This document shows, in pieces, positions 1 to 7,556 of a stretch of DNA of 64,000 nucleotides. Each line of letters starts with the position of its first letter. The first letter of the stretch is position 1. The notes under the pieces are model-generated. The model did no database searches, was not told the DNA's origin, and worked only from the letters and a program-made list of their open reading frames with translations. The position numbers were made by a program, and so were the translations under genes. The stretch is from Spirosoma aureum. GTDB lineage: Bacteria; Bacteroidota; Bacteroidia; Cytophagales; Spirosomataceae. The DNA lies in assembly GCF_011604685.1 (NCBI RefSeq), contig NZ_CP050063.1, positions 7,481,001-7,545,000 of the forward strand, given 5' to 3'.

Positions 1-2928
1 GTTATACAAAAAATTGGGGTTCGGATTGCCGATAATGGTCTTATCGGCCAGGGTAATGGCCCCATCCCCATTCAGGTCCTGGTATTTAATAGCCCCTTTT
101 TCGTCCAGCCCCTTTTCCAGATACCCATAGAAAACTCCAACGGGCTGGCCAACGCGGATCAGGTTAACGGCTACCGACAGTGGCTGTTGCAGGAGTGTGC
201 CAAACACATCACTTCCGCCTGCGAGTTGTACTACTTCGTTGCGATTCCGGGTAAAATTGACGTTTAAATCCCACTTGATGGCTTTTGTATTGATCAGGTT
301 GGCATTTAACCCCAACTCGATGCCGCTGTTACGAATTTGTCCGATATTTTGGATGGTACTGGTGTAACCGGTTGATTGTTGAAGCGGTACGGTGGCCAGT
401 AGATCACGCGTGTTTTTCTGGTAGTAATCGAGGGTCAAGGAGAACCGGTTTCGTAAAATGGCAATGTCCAAACCCGCGTTAAATTGACCAGTCGATTCCC
501 ATTTCAGATCTGGATTGACCAGCAAAGAACCTGTTAACTGACCCACATAAAGCTGATCATTATAGACCGTATTGACGGGGCTTAAAGTAAATAGCGTCTG
601 GTAGGGCAAAAGAGCGGTGTTACCTGTGATCCCGTAAGAAAGACGAAGTTTTAGGTCTGAAATGGTCCGTAAATTCTGGGCGAATGGCTCATCGATGATG
701 CGCCAGCCAAAGGCCGCTGAGGGGAAGTAGCCCCATTTGTTATTGACGCCAAAGCGGGATGAACCATCTGCCCGAATACTGCCCGTGAGCAGATACCGAC
801 TTTTATAGGAATAGTTGGCGCGGGCCAGATAGGAGAAAAGTGCCCATTTGTAGGATGTGCTGATTGGTATACCTGGATTGCTCCCTACGCCGATACTCTC
901 CGATTCCAGCCCTTCGTAATTGAAGCCGGTGGAACTGGTTGCAAACGAACGGCTTTTTTCCTGCTGATACGTAATACCCCCCAATAGCGTTAACTCGTGA
1001 TTGGCTGGAAGTTTAGGGATATACGTAGCCGTATTTTCATTCAGGATATTGGCCCGACTGCCGTAGGTAATAGTTGCTGAACCGGCGGGTGTCGTTGAAA
1101 TTACAGCCGGGGAATAAAAATCGCCCCGGATCGAGCTATTCTCGATACCAATCGATGAGCGTAGAGTGAGGTTTTTAATGGGCTCATAACTAACCGCGGC
1201 ACTGGTCAGGATATAGACTTCGTTGTTTTTCTGGTGCCGAGCTTCAGCCAGCGCCAGCGGATTCTCCAGGCTGTTAGGACTGAACGCATAGGGCTTCACG
1301 TAACTGTAATTACCCACATTATCATAGGGGGCAATAGTGGGCGGGGAGCCCAGCGCAGCCGATATCACCGTATTTCCTTTTTGTCCGTTGTCATTCAACA
1401 ACTGAGAGCGATCCGTATTGGTCAGTACCGCATTATAGAACAGGCGGACTTTGTCGCCCAGTTTCTGATTCAGATTGACCCGGAAATTTTCCCGCTGGTA
1501 GTTCGATCCACGTAATATGCCCTGTTGCCCAAAATAATTGCCCGACACCGCATATTGCGTATTCTCATTTCCTCCCGTTACCGACAGGGTATGATTTTGC
1601 ATCGGTGCTTTGCGGAAGATAACATCTTGCCAGTCTGTACCCTGACCGAATGAATTAATTTGTTCAGGGGTAAAATAGGCAGGAAAGCCATCATTGGTGG
1701 CCCGCTCGTTGGCTAACGTAGCAAACTCCTGAGCATTCATCAGGTTTATTTTTTTGTTCACCTGCTGCACGGCATAATAACTATCCAGCGATATCTGGGT
1801 TTTGCCCGCTTTACCGCGTTTGGTCGTAATGATGATAACGCCATTCGCCCCTCTGGAGCCATAGATAGCCGTTGCCGAGGCATCTTTCAGGACCTCCATT
1901 GATTCAATATCGTTTGGACTGATGGCGTTTGGCGCACCCGACAAAGCAAAGCCATCCACGACGTACAGCGGTTCGTTACTGCCTTGCAGTGAGTTACCGC
2001 CCCTGATACGTACACTCAGGGTTGTGCCGGGTTCGCCCGAGTTCTGTAAGACCTGTACACCAGGAGTTCTCCCCTGTAGTCCCTGAACAGCATTAATGGT
2101 TGGATAGGCCGTCAATTCTTTGGCCGACACCGAACCCAGCGAGCCAGTAATGTCACTTTTCTTCACAGTTCCATATCCCACAACGACGACTTCAGAAAGG
2201 GTTTTATTATCGGGTATTAATTGAATATCGATCGTCGACTTCGTACCGATAGCGATTTCCTGAGACATGTATCCCACCAGCGAAAAAACCAAGGTAGCAT
2301 TCCCCCCTTCCGGAATATTCAGTTTAAATTTCCCATCGACGTCCGTTGTGGTTCCCCTGGTTGTCCCTTTCAAGAGCACATTGACACCCGGTAGTCCAGC
2401 CTTGTTTTCGTCGATTACCTGCCCACCAATGGCCTGGTCAGTTGCTTGTAGATTCCGCTCCGAGACTACATTAATTAGGCCTGGCTTTGAGTTGACATCT
2501 GTTGCCTCCAGACTGGTCAGTGAGCCTGTGGCACTTACACCTGGCAAGCCAATTATACTCGTAGACAAACTTTTATCTACCCGATGCCCGGTTATTAAAT
2601 AAGCGCCGTTTTTTACTTTACGATAACGGAGCCCGGTATTTTTGAGAACCATTTTCAGGTTTTCTTCCAGATCGACTTTCTGATCGATAATGTTAGTTGG
2701 TACGACCAGGCCCCGTACGAGCTGATCGCCATACAGGATATCTACCCCGAAAAGTTGTTTGAGATCTTTCAGGGCGTCGGTTAATAATCGTGTCGTATTT
2801 TCGGTAGCTCTGGCAGGCGAATGAATCGGCTGCGGGGCAGAAAAGGGCAAAGCAGTAGCTGATTGACCGGATAAGGTCAGACAAACTACCAGCCCCATAG
2901 TTGGTAGGCCAGTAAAACAGGAAAGCAT
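1..2928 (-). CDS. SusC/RagA-family TonB-dependent receptor with STN domain (3' end outside window)
   Basis: Outer-membrane receptor predicted to import a TonB-dependent nutrient with a SusD partner. The frame is open to the left edge, so 976 codons are visible and the end is missing. From the ATG at 2928 I read an N-terminal hydrophobic segment, an STN (secretin/TonB N-terminal) domain at about residues 48-115, a carboxypeptidase-like beta domain (VNVLLKGTTRGTTTDVDG) at about 155-235, the SusC signature and plug (LYVVDGFALSG, AIYGSRGANGVIIITTKRGK), then the barrel. The last visible part has the YQDLNGDGAIT motif usual near the SusC C-terminus, so perhaps 100 residues are lost. The start lies 10 bp after the fecR stop; an internal ATG at 2898 is an alternative. 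STN domains pass a ligand signal to FecR, which fits the upstream genes. Confidence 0.93.
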   Translation of the reverse strand, partial: MLSCFTGLPTMGLVVCLTLSGQSATALPFSAPQPIHSPARATENTTRLLTDALKDLKQLFGVDILYGDQLVRGLVVPTNIIDQKVDLEENLKMVLKNTGLRYRKVKNGAYLITGHRVDKSLSTSIIGLPGVSATGSLTSLEATDVNSKPGLINVVSERNLQATDQAIGGQVIDENKAGLPGVNVLLKGTTRGTTTDVDGKFKLNIPEGGNATLVFSLVGYMSQEIAIGTKSTIDIQLIPDNKTLSEVVVVGYGTVKKSDITGSLGSVSAKELTAYPTINAVQGLQGRTPGVQVLQNSGEPGTTLSVRIRGGNSLQGSNEPLYVVDGFALSGAPNAISPNDIESMEVLKDASATAIYGSRGANGVIIITTKRGKAGKTQISLDSYYAVQQVNKKINLMNAQEFATLANERATNDGFPAYFTPEQINSFGQGTDWQDVIFRKAPMQNHTLSVTGGNENTQYAVSGNYFGQQGILRGSNYQRENFRVNLNQKLGDKVRLFYNAVLTNTDRSQLLNDNGQKGNTVISAALGSPPTIAPYDNVGNYSYVKPYAFSPNSLENPLALAEARHQKNNEVYILTSAAVSYEPIKNLTLRSSIGIENSSIRGDFYSPAVISTTPAGSATITYGSRANILNENTATYIPKLPANHELTLLGGITYQQEKSRSFATSSTGFNYEGLESESIGVGSNPGIPISTSYKWALFSYLARANYSYKSRYLLTGSIRADGSSRFGVNNKWGYFPSAAFGWRIIDEPFAQNLRTISDLKLRLSYGITGNTALLPYQTLFTLSPVNTVYNDQLYVGQLTGSLLVNPDLKWESTGQFNAGLDIAILRNRFSLTLDYYQKNTRDLLATVPLQQSTGYTSTIQNIGQIRNSGIELGLNANLINTKAIKWDLNVNFTRNRNEVVQLAGGSDVFGTLLQQPLSVAVNLIRVGQPVGVFYGYLEKGLDEKGAIKYQDLNGDGAITLADKTIIGNPNPNFLYN

Positions 2929-2938
2929 AAAAGAAGGG

Positions 2939-3949
2939 TTAAATAGGTTGGGGAGCCAGCAGCACTTTGTCGCCCTGCCGGGTAATCCGAATGTTTAAGG
3001 CTTCGGCAATAATGGACAATAAGTCATCCGCGCTTTGAGCTGGATAGGCTCCTGATAAGGTCAGTGCTGCCGTTTCAGGATCGGAAATTTCCAGACTCAT
3101 ACCAAAATTTTCCTGGAACAGATACGTAATTTCCTTGAGTGAAGTCTCCTCAAAGACGTACCGATGATCCCGCCAGGCCGCATAGTTAGCGGGTTGCGGG
3201 ATTGGCTTCAGACGAGCAACCCCATTGCGTTTCAGGTTAACCAGATCACCTGGTTTCAGGGTTACCTGTTGTTCGCCCTGGCCTGCCTGCTGATAATGAA
3301 GTTCAACCTTCCCTCGCTGCAACACAACCTGCGTCCCCCGAGGTCGGGCATACAATGTGAACTCTGTACCCAGCACGACAACATCGGCCCCATTGCCGGT
3401 TTTGACCACAAAGCGTTGATTGTTAATCATGTGTGTAACCGAAAATAAAGCTTCACCATCCAGCCAAACCTGGCGGGTTTCGCGTCCGAAACCAAACCGG
3501 GGTACTCGTAATGTGGAGTTAGCATTGAGCGTTACCTGACTGCCATCTTCCAGTTGAACGACGCGCGTCTGACCATACGCCGTTTCGTAGGTTTGATTCA
3601 GTAGTTGCTGCCGAAACGTAAAGCTGCCCACCATGATGGCTACGGAGGCCGCTACTGCCCAAAGCAGCCAGTTTCGGCGTGTAGGCGTAGGTAACGTCAT
3701 ACGTATAGCTTCACCTGCTTGCACGTCCGCTGGGCGATCAGTGGTTAAAAAATTGGTATAGCTAGTTAGCGCGCTTTGCTGATCGGCTACGTACTGCAAA
3801 TGAGATTGCTCCCATTCTTCGAGCCATTCATAAAATAGTTCTTCATGGCGAGGATCTTCACACCATTCATCGATCAGCTTCCGCTGCAAGGTAGTTGCCT
3901 TGCCCGCAAATGAGTCGAAAATGAGTTGTTTATTGACGAGTTGATTCAT
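2939..3949 (-). CDS. FecR-family anti-sigma factor
   Basis: Inner-membrane regulator that should hold the neighbouring ECF sigma factor and receive a signal from the STN domain of the SusC receptor. The 336 residues show a cytoplasmic N-terminal part rich in acidic and aromatic residues (HEELFYEWLEEWEQ), one membrane segment at about 92-112, a periplasmic FecR domain at about 122-218 (GQTRVVQLEDGSQVTLNANS, VVVLGTEFTLYARP) and a DUF4974 domain at about 268-333 (FEETSLKEITYLFQENFG). This is the standard architecture and length in Bacteroidota. It lies 57 bp after the sigma gene, and a copy of a 30-bp motif sits in that gap, so it may have its own promoter. Order sigma-fecR-susC on one strand is the classic cell-surface signalling arrangement. 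Confidence 0.95.
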   Translation of the reverse strand: MNQLVNKQLIFDSFAGKATTLQRKLIDEWCEDPRHEELFYEWLEEWEQSHLQYVADQQSALTSYTNFLTTDRPADVQAGEAIRMTLPTPTRRNWLLWAVAASVAIMVGSFTFRQQLLNQTYETAYGQTRVVQLEDGSQVTLNANSTLRVPRFGFGRETRQVWLDGEALFSVTHMINNQRFVVKTGNGADVVVLGTEFTLYARPRGTQVVLQRGKVELHYQQAGQGEQQVTLKPGDLVNLKRNGVARLKPIPQPANYAAWRDHRYVFEETSLKEITYLFQENFGMSLEISDPETAALTLSGAYPAQSADDLLSIIAEALNIRITRQGDKVLLAPQPI

Positions 3950-3969
3950 GTCCAGGTGTATTTAGTAGG

Positions 3970-3999
3970 ATGACACATTTGGTGTTGGAAAACCCTTAA
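3970..3999 (-). promoter_or_regulatory. Two-block motif before fecR (candidate ECF promoter, copy 1)
   Basis: On the plus strand this reads ATGACACATTTG, seven bases, AAAACCCTTAA. The same blocks with the same 7-base gap recur at 4728-4757 before the sigma gene. Seen from the minus strand it is TTAAGGGTTTT then CAAATGTGTCAT, ending 20 bp before the fecR start. That is the layout expected for -35 and -10 elements of an autoregulated ECF promoter; the assignment is inference. Confidence 0.55.
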
Positions 4000-4006
4000 A
4001 TACAGA

Positions 4007-4621
4007 TTAGAAAAAATCAACTAATACACTGATGCTCAAGAGAAACCAGCGACCTCTCAATGACTCCCGCAGCGAATGACTGGCCAGCCTGATCTGTACT
4101 TCAATCGTTCGCACCGAAAGGCTAAGCTCACTGGCAATTTCTCCGTATTTCTTTCCTTCGAAGCGGTACATCAGGTAAATGCGTCGACGCTGTACAGGCA
4201 AGGACTCGATCGCTTTTTCTACATCCTGATAGAGTTCATCATACTGGGTGATGGCATCTGGTTGCTGGTCCTCCTTTGTTGCCTGATACTGAGCTTCCTC
4301 CAGCGATACATCTCGTTGGAATGTCTGCCGAATGTAATTATAGGCCTGATTCCGAATGGTTTTATAGAGATAAGCCCGGTAAGAAGTGGTAATGGTACTG
4401 AAAATCTGTTGTTCATAAAACTGACAGAACATATCTGCGACCAGGTCCTCAGCAACAGCTTTTGACCCCACAAAACGCACAGCATGGCTGCAAAGGGCGA
4501 CATAATGCTGCCGAAAAAGCAACTCACAACCCAACCGGGCATCGGTTTTGAACGTTCGGCGGATAAACAGCTCTTTATCGGTAGCCAACGGCTTCAGCTC
4601 ATCTGGTGATGATGCGTCCAT
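4007..4621 (-). CDS. ECF RNA polymerase sigma factor (FecI-like)
   Basis: Sigma-70 family factor of the extracytoplasmic-function type. Region 2 (LLFRQHYVALCSHAVRFVG through YRAYLYKTIRNQAYNYIR) and region 4 (ESLPVQRRRIYLMYRFEG, YGEIASELSLSVRTIEVQI) are both clear, with the usual short acidic linker between them. The frame is open to an ATG at 4681, but the first 20 residues of that version have no family match that I can see. I therefore take the ATG at 4621 (MDASSPDELKP), giving 204 residues. It is followed by fecR and the STN-type SusC receptor, so it probably transcribes that receptor operon when the substrate binds outside. A hydrophobic C-terminal tail (FLLSISVLVDFF) is slightly unusual. 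Confidence 0.93.
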   Translation of the reverse strand: MDASSPDELKPLATDKELFIRRTFKTDARLGCELLFRQHYVALCSHAVRFVGSKAVAEDLVADMFCQFYEQQIFSTITTSYRAYLYKTIRNQAYNYIRQTFQRDVSLEEAQYQATKEDQQPDAITQYDELYQDVEKAIESLPVQRRRIYLMYRFEGKKYGEIASELSLSVRTIEVQIRLASHSLRESLRGRWFLLSISVLVDFF

Positions 4622-4727
4622 AGTCGATAAAGGTACTGATTCGGTCACTGCGTAAGTTTGCCAGGTACTGATTAGTTGCATGTTCTATTTGATTAATCGT
4701 ATGCTCACTAATAACCATTCTAACTTA

Positions 4728-4757
4728 ATGACACATTTGCCCGTCCAAAACCCTTAA
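4728..4757 (-). promoter_or_regulatory. Two-block motif before the ECF sigma gene (copy 2)
   Basis: Reads ATGACACATTTG, seven bases, AAAACCCTTAA on the plus strand, matching 3970-3999 in both blocks and in spacer length while the spacer sequence itself differs. It lies 47 bp before the distal start codon of the sigma gene, 107 bp before the preferred one. Conserved blocks with a free spacer suggest binding by the sigma factor itself, which is inference. Confidence 0.55.
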
Positions 4758-4973
4758 GACAAACAGGATATTTTCAGTAAAAATTTTCACCCTATGACGA
4801 GTTTATTATAAATAAGCCTTTAAATGTTGCTGTAAGAGAATTTTATAAAAGTGTTTGATAGGTCATGCAATCGAAAGTATCTCAATGACGTCAACCAAAA
4901 TCGAACAATAGAGCCAGTCAGATCAATTTACAGACTCCTTTCAGCTTTTGCCTGGCGTGTTGGTAAGCTACTT

Positions 4974-6365
4974 TTATTGACTTAACTCGAGACTAGCTCC
5001 TTGCTGCCATTTCAGTTGAACAGGTAAATCATAGATAATCCGACGGGCAGCGGCCACAACGTTTTGTGGCAAAACAACTTCGTGTTTTACGTGTACGATA
5101 TCAGCGCTGGTCGGTATCTGCCCACACGACCATGTTGATGGATCATTCCAGTTGCCATCATGAACCGAGTAAAGCTCTCCCGTGCAGACTGGGCCAAGCT
5201 TAACGATCCAGGCAGAAAGGTCCGTATTCGTTTTCCCCTGCACATCGCCATCGGTGGAATTAGTGGTACCAACCAGCAAATAACCTCCATCGTTACTGGC
5301 AACCGCACTATTGATAACTTCTGACGATGAGCCACCTAACTTCTTAAGCCAGCCCTGATTTTGATTCATTAGATTTTGTAACCGTAAATCGCCGGCCCGT
5401 TCATTTACCACATCAATGATGGTATGGTTAGCTAAGCCTGCCACAATAAATGATTTCGTACTACTGACTCGATCTGACTGGTTAAAAGCATCGCTTATTT
5501 CTCCGGTGGGCCCGATTATAATTGTCCGTGTTCCTGTCGGCGCTAATGGTCCAATAGCTATAAATGAATCGCCTGCATAGGGATTACGAATAACATCATC
5601 TAACACATTTCCACCTAAATTTTTTTTCCAAACCGCATCAAGTTGCTGATTCAGTTTAGCAGCGAAGGCCGTGATAGTTAGATCAGCTCCTCTATTTGAC
5701 CCCACCAGCAAATAATTCCCATCGCCAGTCTCAATAACTCGCTTTGCTATTGTTATGGGACTCGTACTATTTCCATAGTCATTATTTATGGACTTAGTGA
5801 TTGTATTGTTCCCATAAGCATCAAACTTATAGACATCACATTGTGTACCGTTGCGCCCAAACTGGGTAGAACCTAATACAAAAAAACCGCCATCAGAAGT
5901 ATAAATCAGATCAGCGAATGATCGAGTCAGCGAACTTGTGATATCCATATAATCTACAAATGATTTCATCCATTGAATTACGCCATCAGCGTTCAGACGT
6001 ACCAGCGACCATCTATACTTGCTGTAAACCAGAACAGCAAAACCTCCATCTGGAGTAGCGGTTATATAGGTGGGTGTATTACTGTTGGATGGAAACTCAG
6101 GTGAGGGAGGAATAGAAGTTTGCCACAGCGTACTGCCTGATTCCGACAATCTCATCACACTGCCGTAAGAGATGGCATAGCCATCACTACTGGCCCGGGT
6201 AATTTGTAAGGGATAAGCAGTGTAGGCGGGGCCGAGTATGCGTTGCCATTGAATGGCAGGAGGTTGAGCTGTTTGTGCCTTTGTGGGCAGAGTTATGGAA
6301 AGCGGCAGACATAGCCAATAAATACCGGCTAGAACTCGGTATTTGTTCCTTATAAATCGAATCAT
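4974..6365 (-). CDS. Secreted protein with DGG[F/Y]-type beta-propeller-like repeats
   Basis: A 463-residue exported protein of unknown role. It starts with a basic, hydrophobic signal peptide ending near PTKAQ. The body carries at least four degenerate repeats around a DGGF/DGNY/DGGY core followed by a hydrophobic strand and GS/GT (PDGGFAVLVY, SDGGFFVLGST, GDGNYLLVGS, NDGGYLLVGTT), each spaced by roughly 60-100 residues and followed by a KL/RL strand, as in repeat proteins predicted to fold as propellers. The last 70 residues (NWNDPSTWSCGQIPTSADIVHV) resemble the strand-rich module often found at the end of Cytophagales surface proteins. No T9SS tail is obvious. It stands alone, separated from the sigma gene by about 350 bp. 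Confidence 0.8.
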   Translation of the reverse strand: MIRFIRNKYRVLAGIYWLCLPLSITLPTKAQTAQPPAIQWQRILGPAYTAYPLQITRASSDGYAISYGSVMRLSESGSTLWQTSIPPSPEFPSNSNTPTYITATPDGGFAVLVYSKYRWSLVRLNADGVIQWMKSFVDYMDITSSLTRSFADLIYTSDGGFFVLGSTQFGRNGTQCDVYKFDAYGNNTITKSINNDYGNSTSPITIAKRVIETGDGNYLLVGSNRGADLTITAFAAKLNQQLDAVWKKNLGGNVLDDVIRNPYAGDSFIAIGPLAPTGTRTIIIGPTGEISDAFNQSDRVSSTKSFIVAGLANHTIIDVVNERAGDLRLQNLMNQNQGWLKKLGGSSSEVINSAVASNDGGYLLVGTTNSTDGDVQGKTNTDLSAWIVKLGPVCTGELYSVHDGNWNDPSTWSCGQIPTSADIVHVKHEVVLPQNVVAAARRIIYDLPVQLKWQQGASLELSQ

Positions 6366-6786
6366 TACGAGTGATGGCAGCCTTTTCTGGCTATCGATGA
6401 GTGTTGTAATACGGGAAAAGATAAAGGACTGGAGTGGACTCTCCCTAAACCAGTTGGTTTAGCGGCTTAATTTTACAGATTATAGCAGGCATAGCAAAAT
6501 GTAGTTATTATTCGGTATGTTGTATACATTAATCACTTGTGCTTATCTCGTAGCGTATAGGCCAAGGCGTTATGAACAAAGGTAATACAGTATCTACCAT
6601 TCCAAGAGCAATAACCGCTAACGTTGTCTACTAATCAAGATTTTCAAGGCTATTTATTTGCTGATCATATAGTGTCAATAGGAGGATAACTCATTTTAAT
6701 GTAGTCCCCTTTAGGCCTTATACACTGAATGACGCAATGATTATTTGATAGTCATGAAATAAGAACTTGCGTAGCCCGGCTTTCTC
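6366..6786. other. Intergenic region between divergent genes
   Basis: No gene seen. It contains an 18-base near-palindrome CTAAACCAGTTGGTTTAG at 6445-6462 and, on the minus strand, a TACCTTTG box at 6577-6584 that fits the Bacteroidota -7 element. The box could drive the 4974-6365 gene with a leader of about 200 bases; no clear -33 TTTG was found. Confidence 0.4.
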
Positions 6787-6999
6787 ATGCAACGATTTCT
6801 ATTGTTTTTCTTTCTCCTGGTCTGCTTTGTCATCACCAGTTGTTCCGATGCGTCTACCTGCCGTCAAAACACTTCGCCGGAGATCAATCCAACAGCCATC
6901 CGTTATGATGGTCAGACCTACACCAGTCCATCGGCATTTTTCCGTTCAGGAGTGTATGCATACGGATTTCTCAACGTCTCCGCATTAAACTTCCCTTAA
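6787..6999 (+). CDS. Small lipoprotein, possibly truncated
   Basis: A 70-residue frame that begins with a convincing lipoprotein signal (MQRFLLFFFLLVCFVITSC, lipobox ITSC) followed by a short polar region with SPEINPTAIRYDGQTYTSPS and a stop after an aromatic stretch (GVYAYGFLNVSALNF). The mature part is only about 50 residues and stops just where a beta-strand domain seems to begin, so this may be the 5' remnant of a longer lipoprotein gene. I do not recognise a family. A longer overlapping frame from 6767 lacks any signal peptide and is rejected. Confidence 0.5.
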   Translation: MQRFLLFFFLLVCFVITSCSDASTCRQNTSPEINPTAIRYDGQTYTSPSAFFRSGVYAYGFLNVSALNFP

Positions 7000-7155
7000 T
7001 CATAAAAACAACCCTTCCCTTTTGGCGCAAGAAGCAAATAGTGGACTCCAAATCCCCGCTTTAAGGCCCCTAGTTTTTTTGATCGATGGCAACGGTTAAC
7101 CGATGGATGGCGTATAGGCAAACGAATAGGTAATATGAACAAGATGAAGTAAAAC

Positions 7156-7184
7156 GCCCGGTCGATTGAACCGGGCTGTTTTTT
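7156..7184 (+). terminator. Rho-independent terminator-like hairpin
   Basis: Stem GCCCGGT (7156-7162) pairs with ACCGGGC (7170-7176), followed by TGTTTTTT. It could end transcription from the lipoprotein gene at 6787-6999 or from an unrecognised short transcript. Confidence 0.7.
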
Positions 7185-7313
7185 GCGCCAACTAACAAAT
7201 TACTCATCAAACCGTTCTTCAAGACTCATCTATAATCACGTCAATTAAACTTATTTCCTGAACATTACTACTTGTAACTGCTTTTTCTCAGCTTTTGGTT
7301 TTCACCTTAACCA

Positions 7314-7352
7314 TCTTTTAACCCCAGCGCCTATACTAACTGCTTAACTTTG
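7314..7352 (+). promoter_or_regulatory. Promoter of candidate small RNA A
   Basis: TAACTTTG (7345-7352) fits the Bacteroidota -7 consensus TAnnTTTG. TCTTTTAAC lies at 7314-7322, 22 bases before the box. Unit B at 7426-7464 has the same TCTTTTAAC at exactly the same distance. The usual -33 TTTG is absent, so TCTTTTAAC may take its place; this is inference. Confidence 0.5.
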
Positions 7353-7357
7353 TTTAG

Positions 7358-7416
7358 AAGGTTTTTGGAAAAGAGGATGGTTAAAAAACGCCGGGCTTAT
7401 TAGGCCCGGCGTTTTT
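7358..7416 (+). ncRNA. Candidate small RNA A (tandem unit 1)
   Basis: Predicted transcript of about 59 bases from just after the TAACTTTG box to the end of a strong hairpin. It contains GGTTAAAAAACG directly before the hairpin, a block shared with unit B (GGTTAAGAAAACG). A nine-codon frame (MVKKRRAY plus stop) runs from 7378 into the hairpin loop, so a leader-peptide reading is possible. Ends are inferred from sequence only. Confidence 0.4.
7384..7416. terminator. Strong bidirectional terminator hairpin
   Basis: Thirteen-base arms AAAAACGCCGGGC (7384-7396) and GCCCGGCGTTTTT (7404-7416) with a 7-base loop. Flanking A and T runs allow action on both strands. It closes candidate small RNA A. 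Confidence 0.85.
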
Positions 7417-7425
7417 ATGTTAACG

Positions 7426-7464
7426 TCTTTTAACATATGACCTCGTACAGACCAGCTATCTTTG
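7426..7464 (+). promoter_or_regulatory. Promoter of candidate small RNA B
   Basis: TCTTTTAAC (7426-7434), 22 bases, TATCTTTG (7457-7464). Layout and spacing are identical to unit A. The upstream flank also matches (TTAACG here, TTAACCA in unit A), which points to tandem duplication. Confidence 0.5.
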
Positions 7465-7469
7465 CGGTC

Positions 7470-7536
7470 TATAAAGAAATATCTCATAGGTTAAGAAAAC
7501 GGTAAATACCGGTCCAAATGAGACCGGTATTTTTTT
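7470..7536 (+). ncRNA. Candidate small RNA B (tandem unit 2)
   Basis: Predicted transcript of about 67 bases ending in its own hairpin. It shares the GGTTAAgAAAACG block before the hairpin with unit A but has no start codon in the matching place, which argues for an RNA rather than a peptide product. Ends are inferred. Confidence 0.4.
7504..7536 (+). terminator. Rho-independent terminator
   Basis: Arms AAATACCGGTC (7504-7514) and GACCGGTATTT (7522-7532) followed by a T run to 7536. The T run favours plus-strand transcripts, but the hairpin also lies 20 bp past the stop of the minus-strand gene at 7557. Confidence 0.85.
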
Positions 7537-7556
7537 AGTTAAAGCCTTTACTCGGG

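Larger units (their letters stand above)
7000..7556. other. Gene-free region with three terminator hairpins and two promoter boxes
   Basis: No protein gene seen. It holds hairpins at 7156-7184, 7384-7416 and 7504-7536, and TAnnTTTG boxes at 7345 and 7457. The second and third hairpins belong to two homologous units with a 112-bp period, described separately as candidate small RNAs. Tiny frames are present (MNKMK before the first hairpin, MVKKRRAY overlapping the second) but are too short to call. Confidence 0.7.

Noticed and set aside
1234..2602. Plus-strand frames (93 and 111 codons) inside the first SusC gene
   Set aside because: They lie antisense to an uninterrupted 976-codon SusC frame with clear domains; they show no protein signature.
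4076..4542. Frames on both strands inside the ECF sigma gene
   Set aside because: The sigma factor frame has conserved regions 2 and 4 across the whole span; the others are frame shadows.
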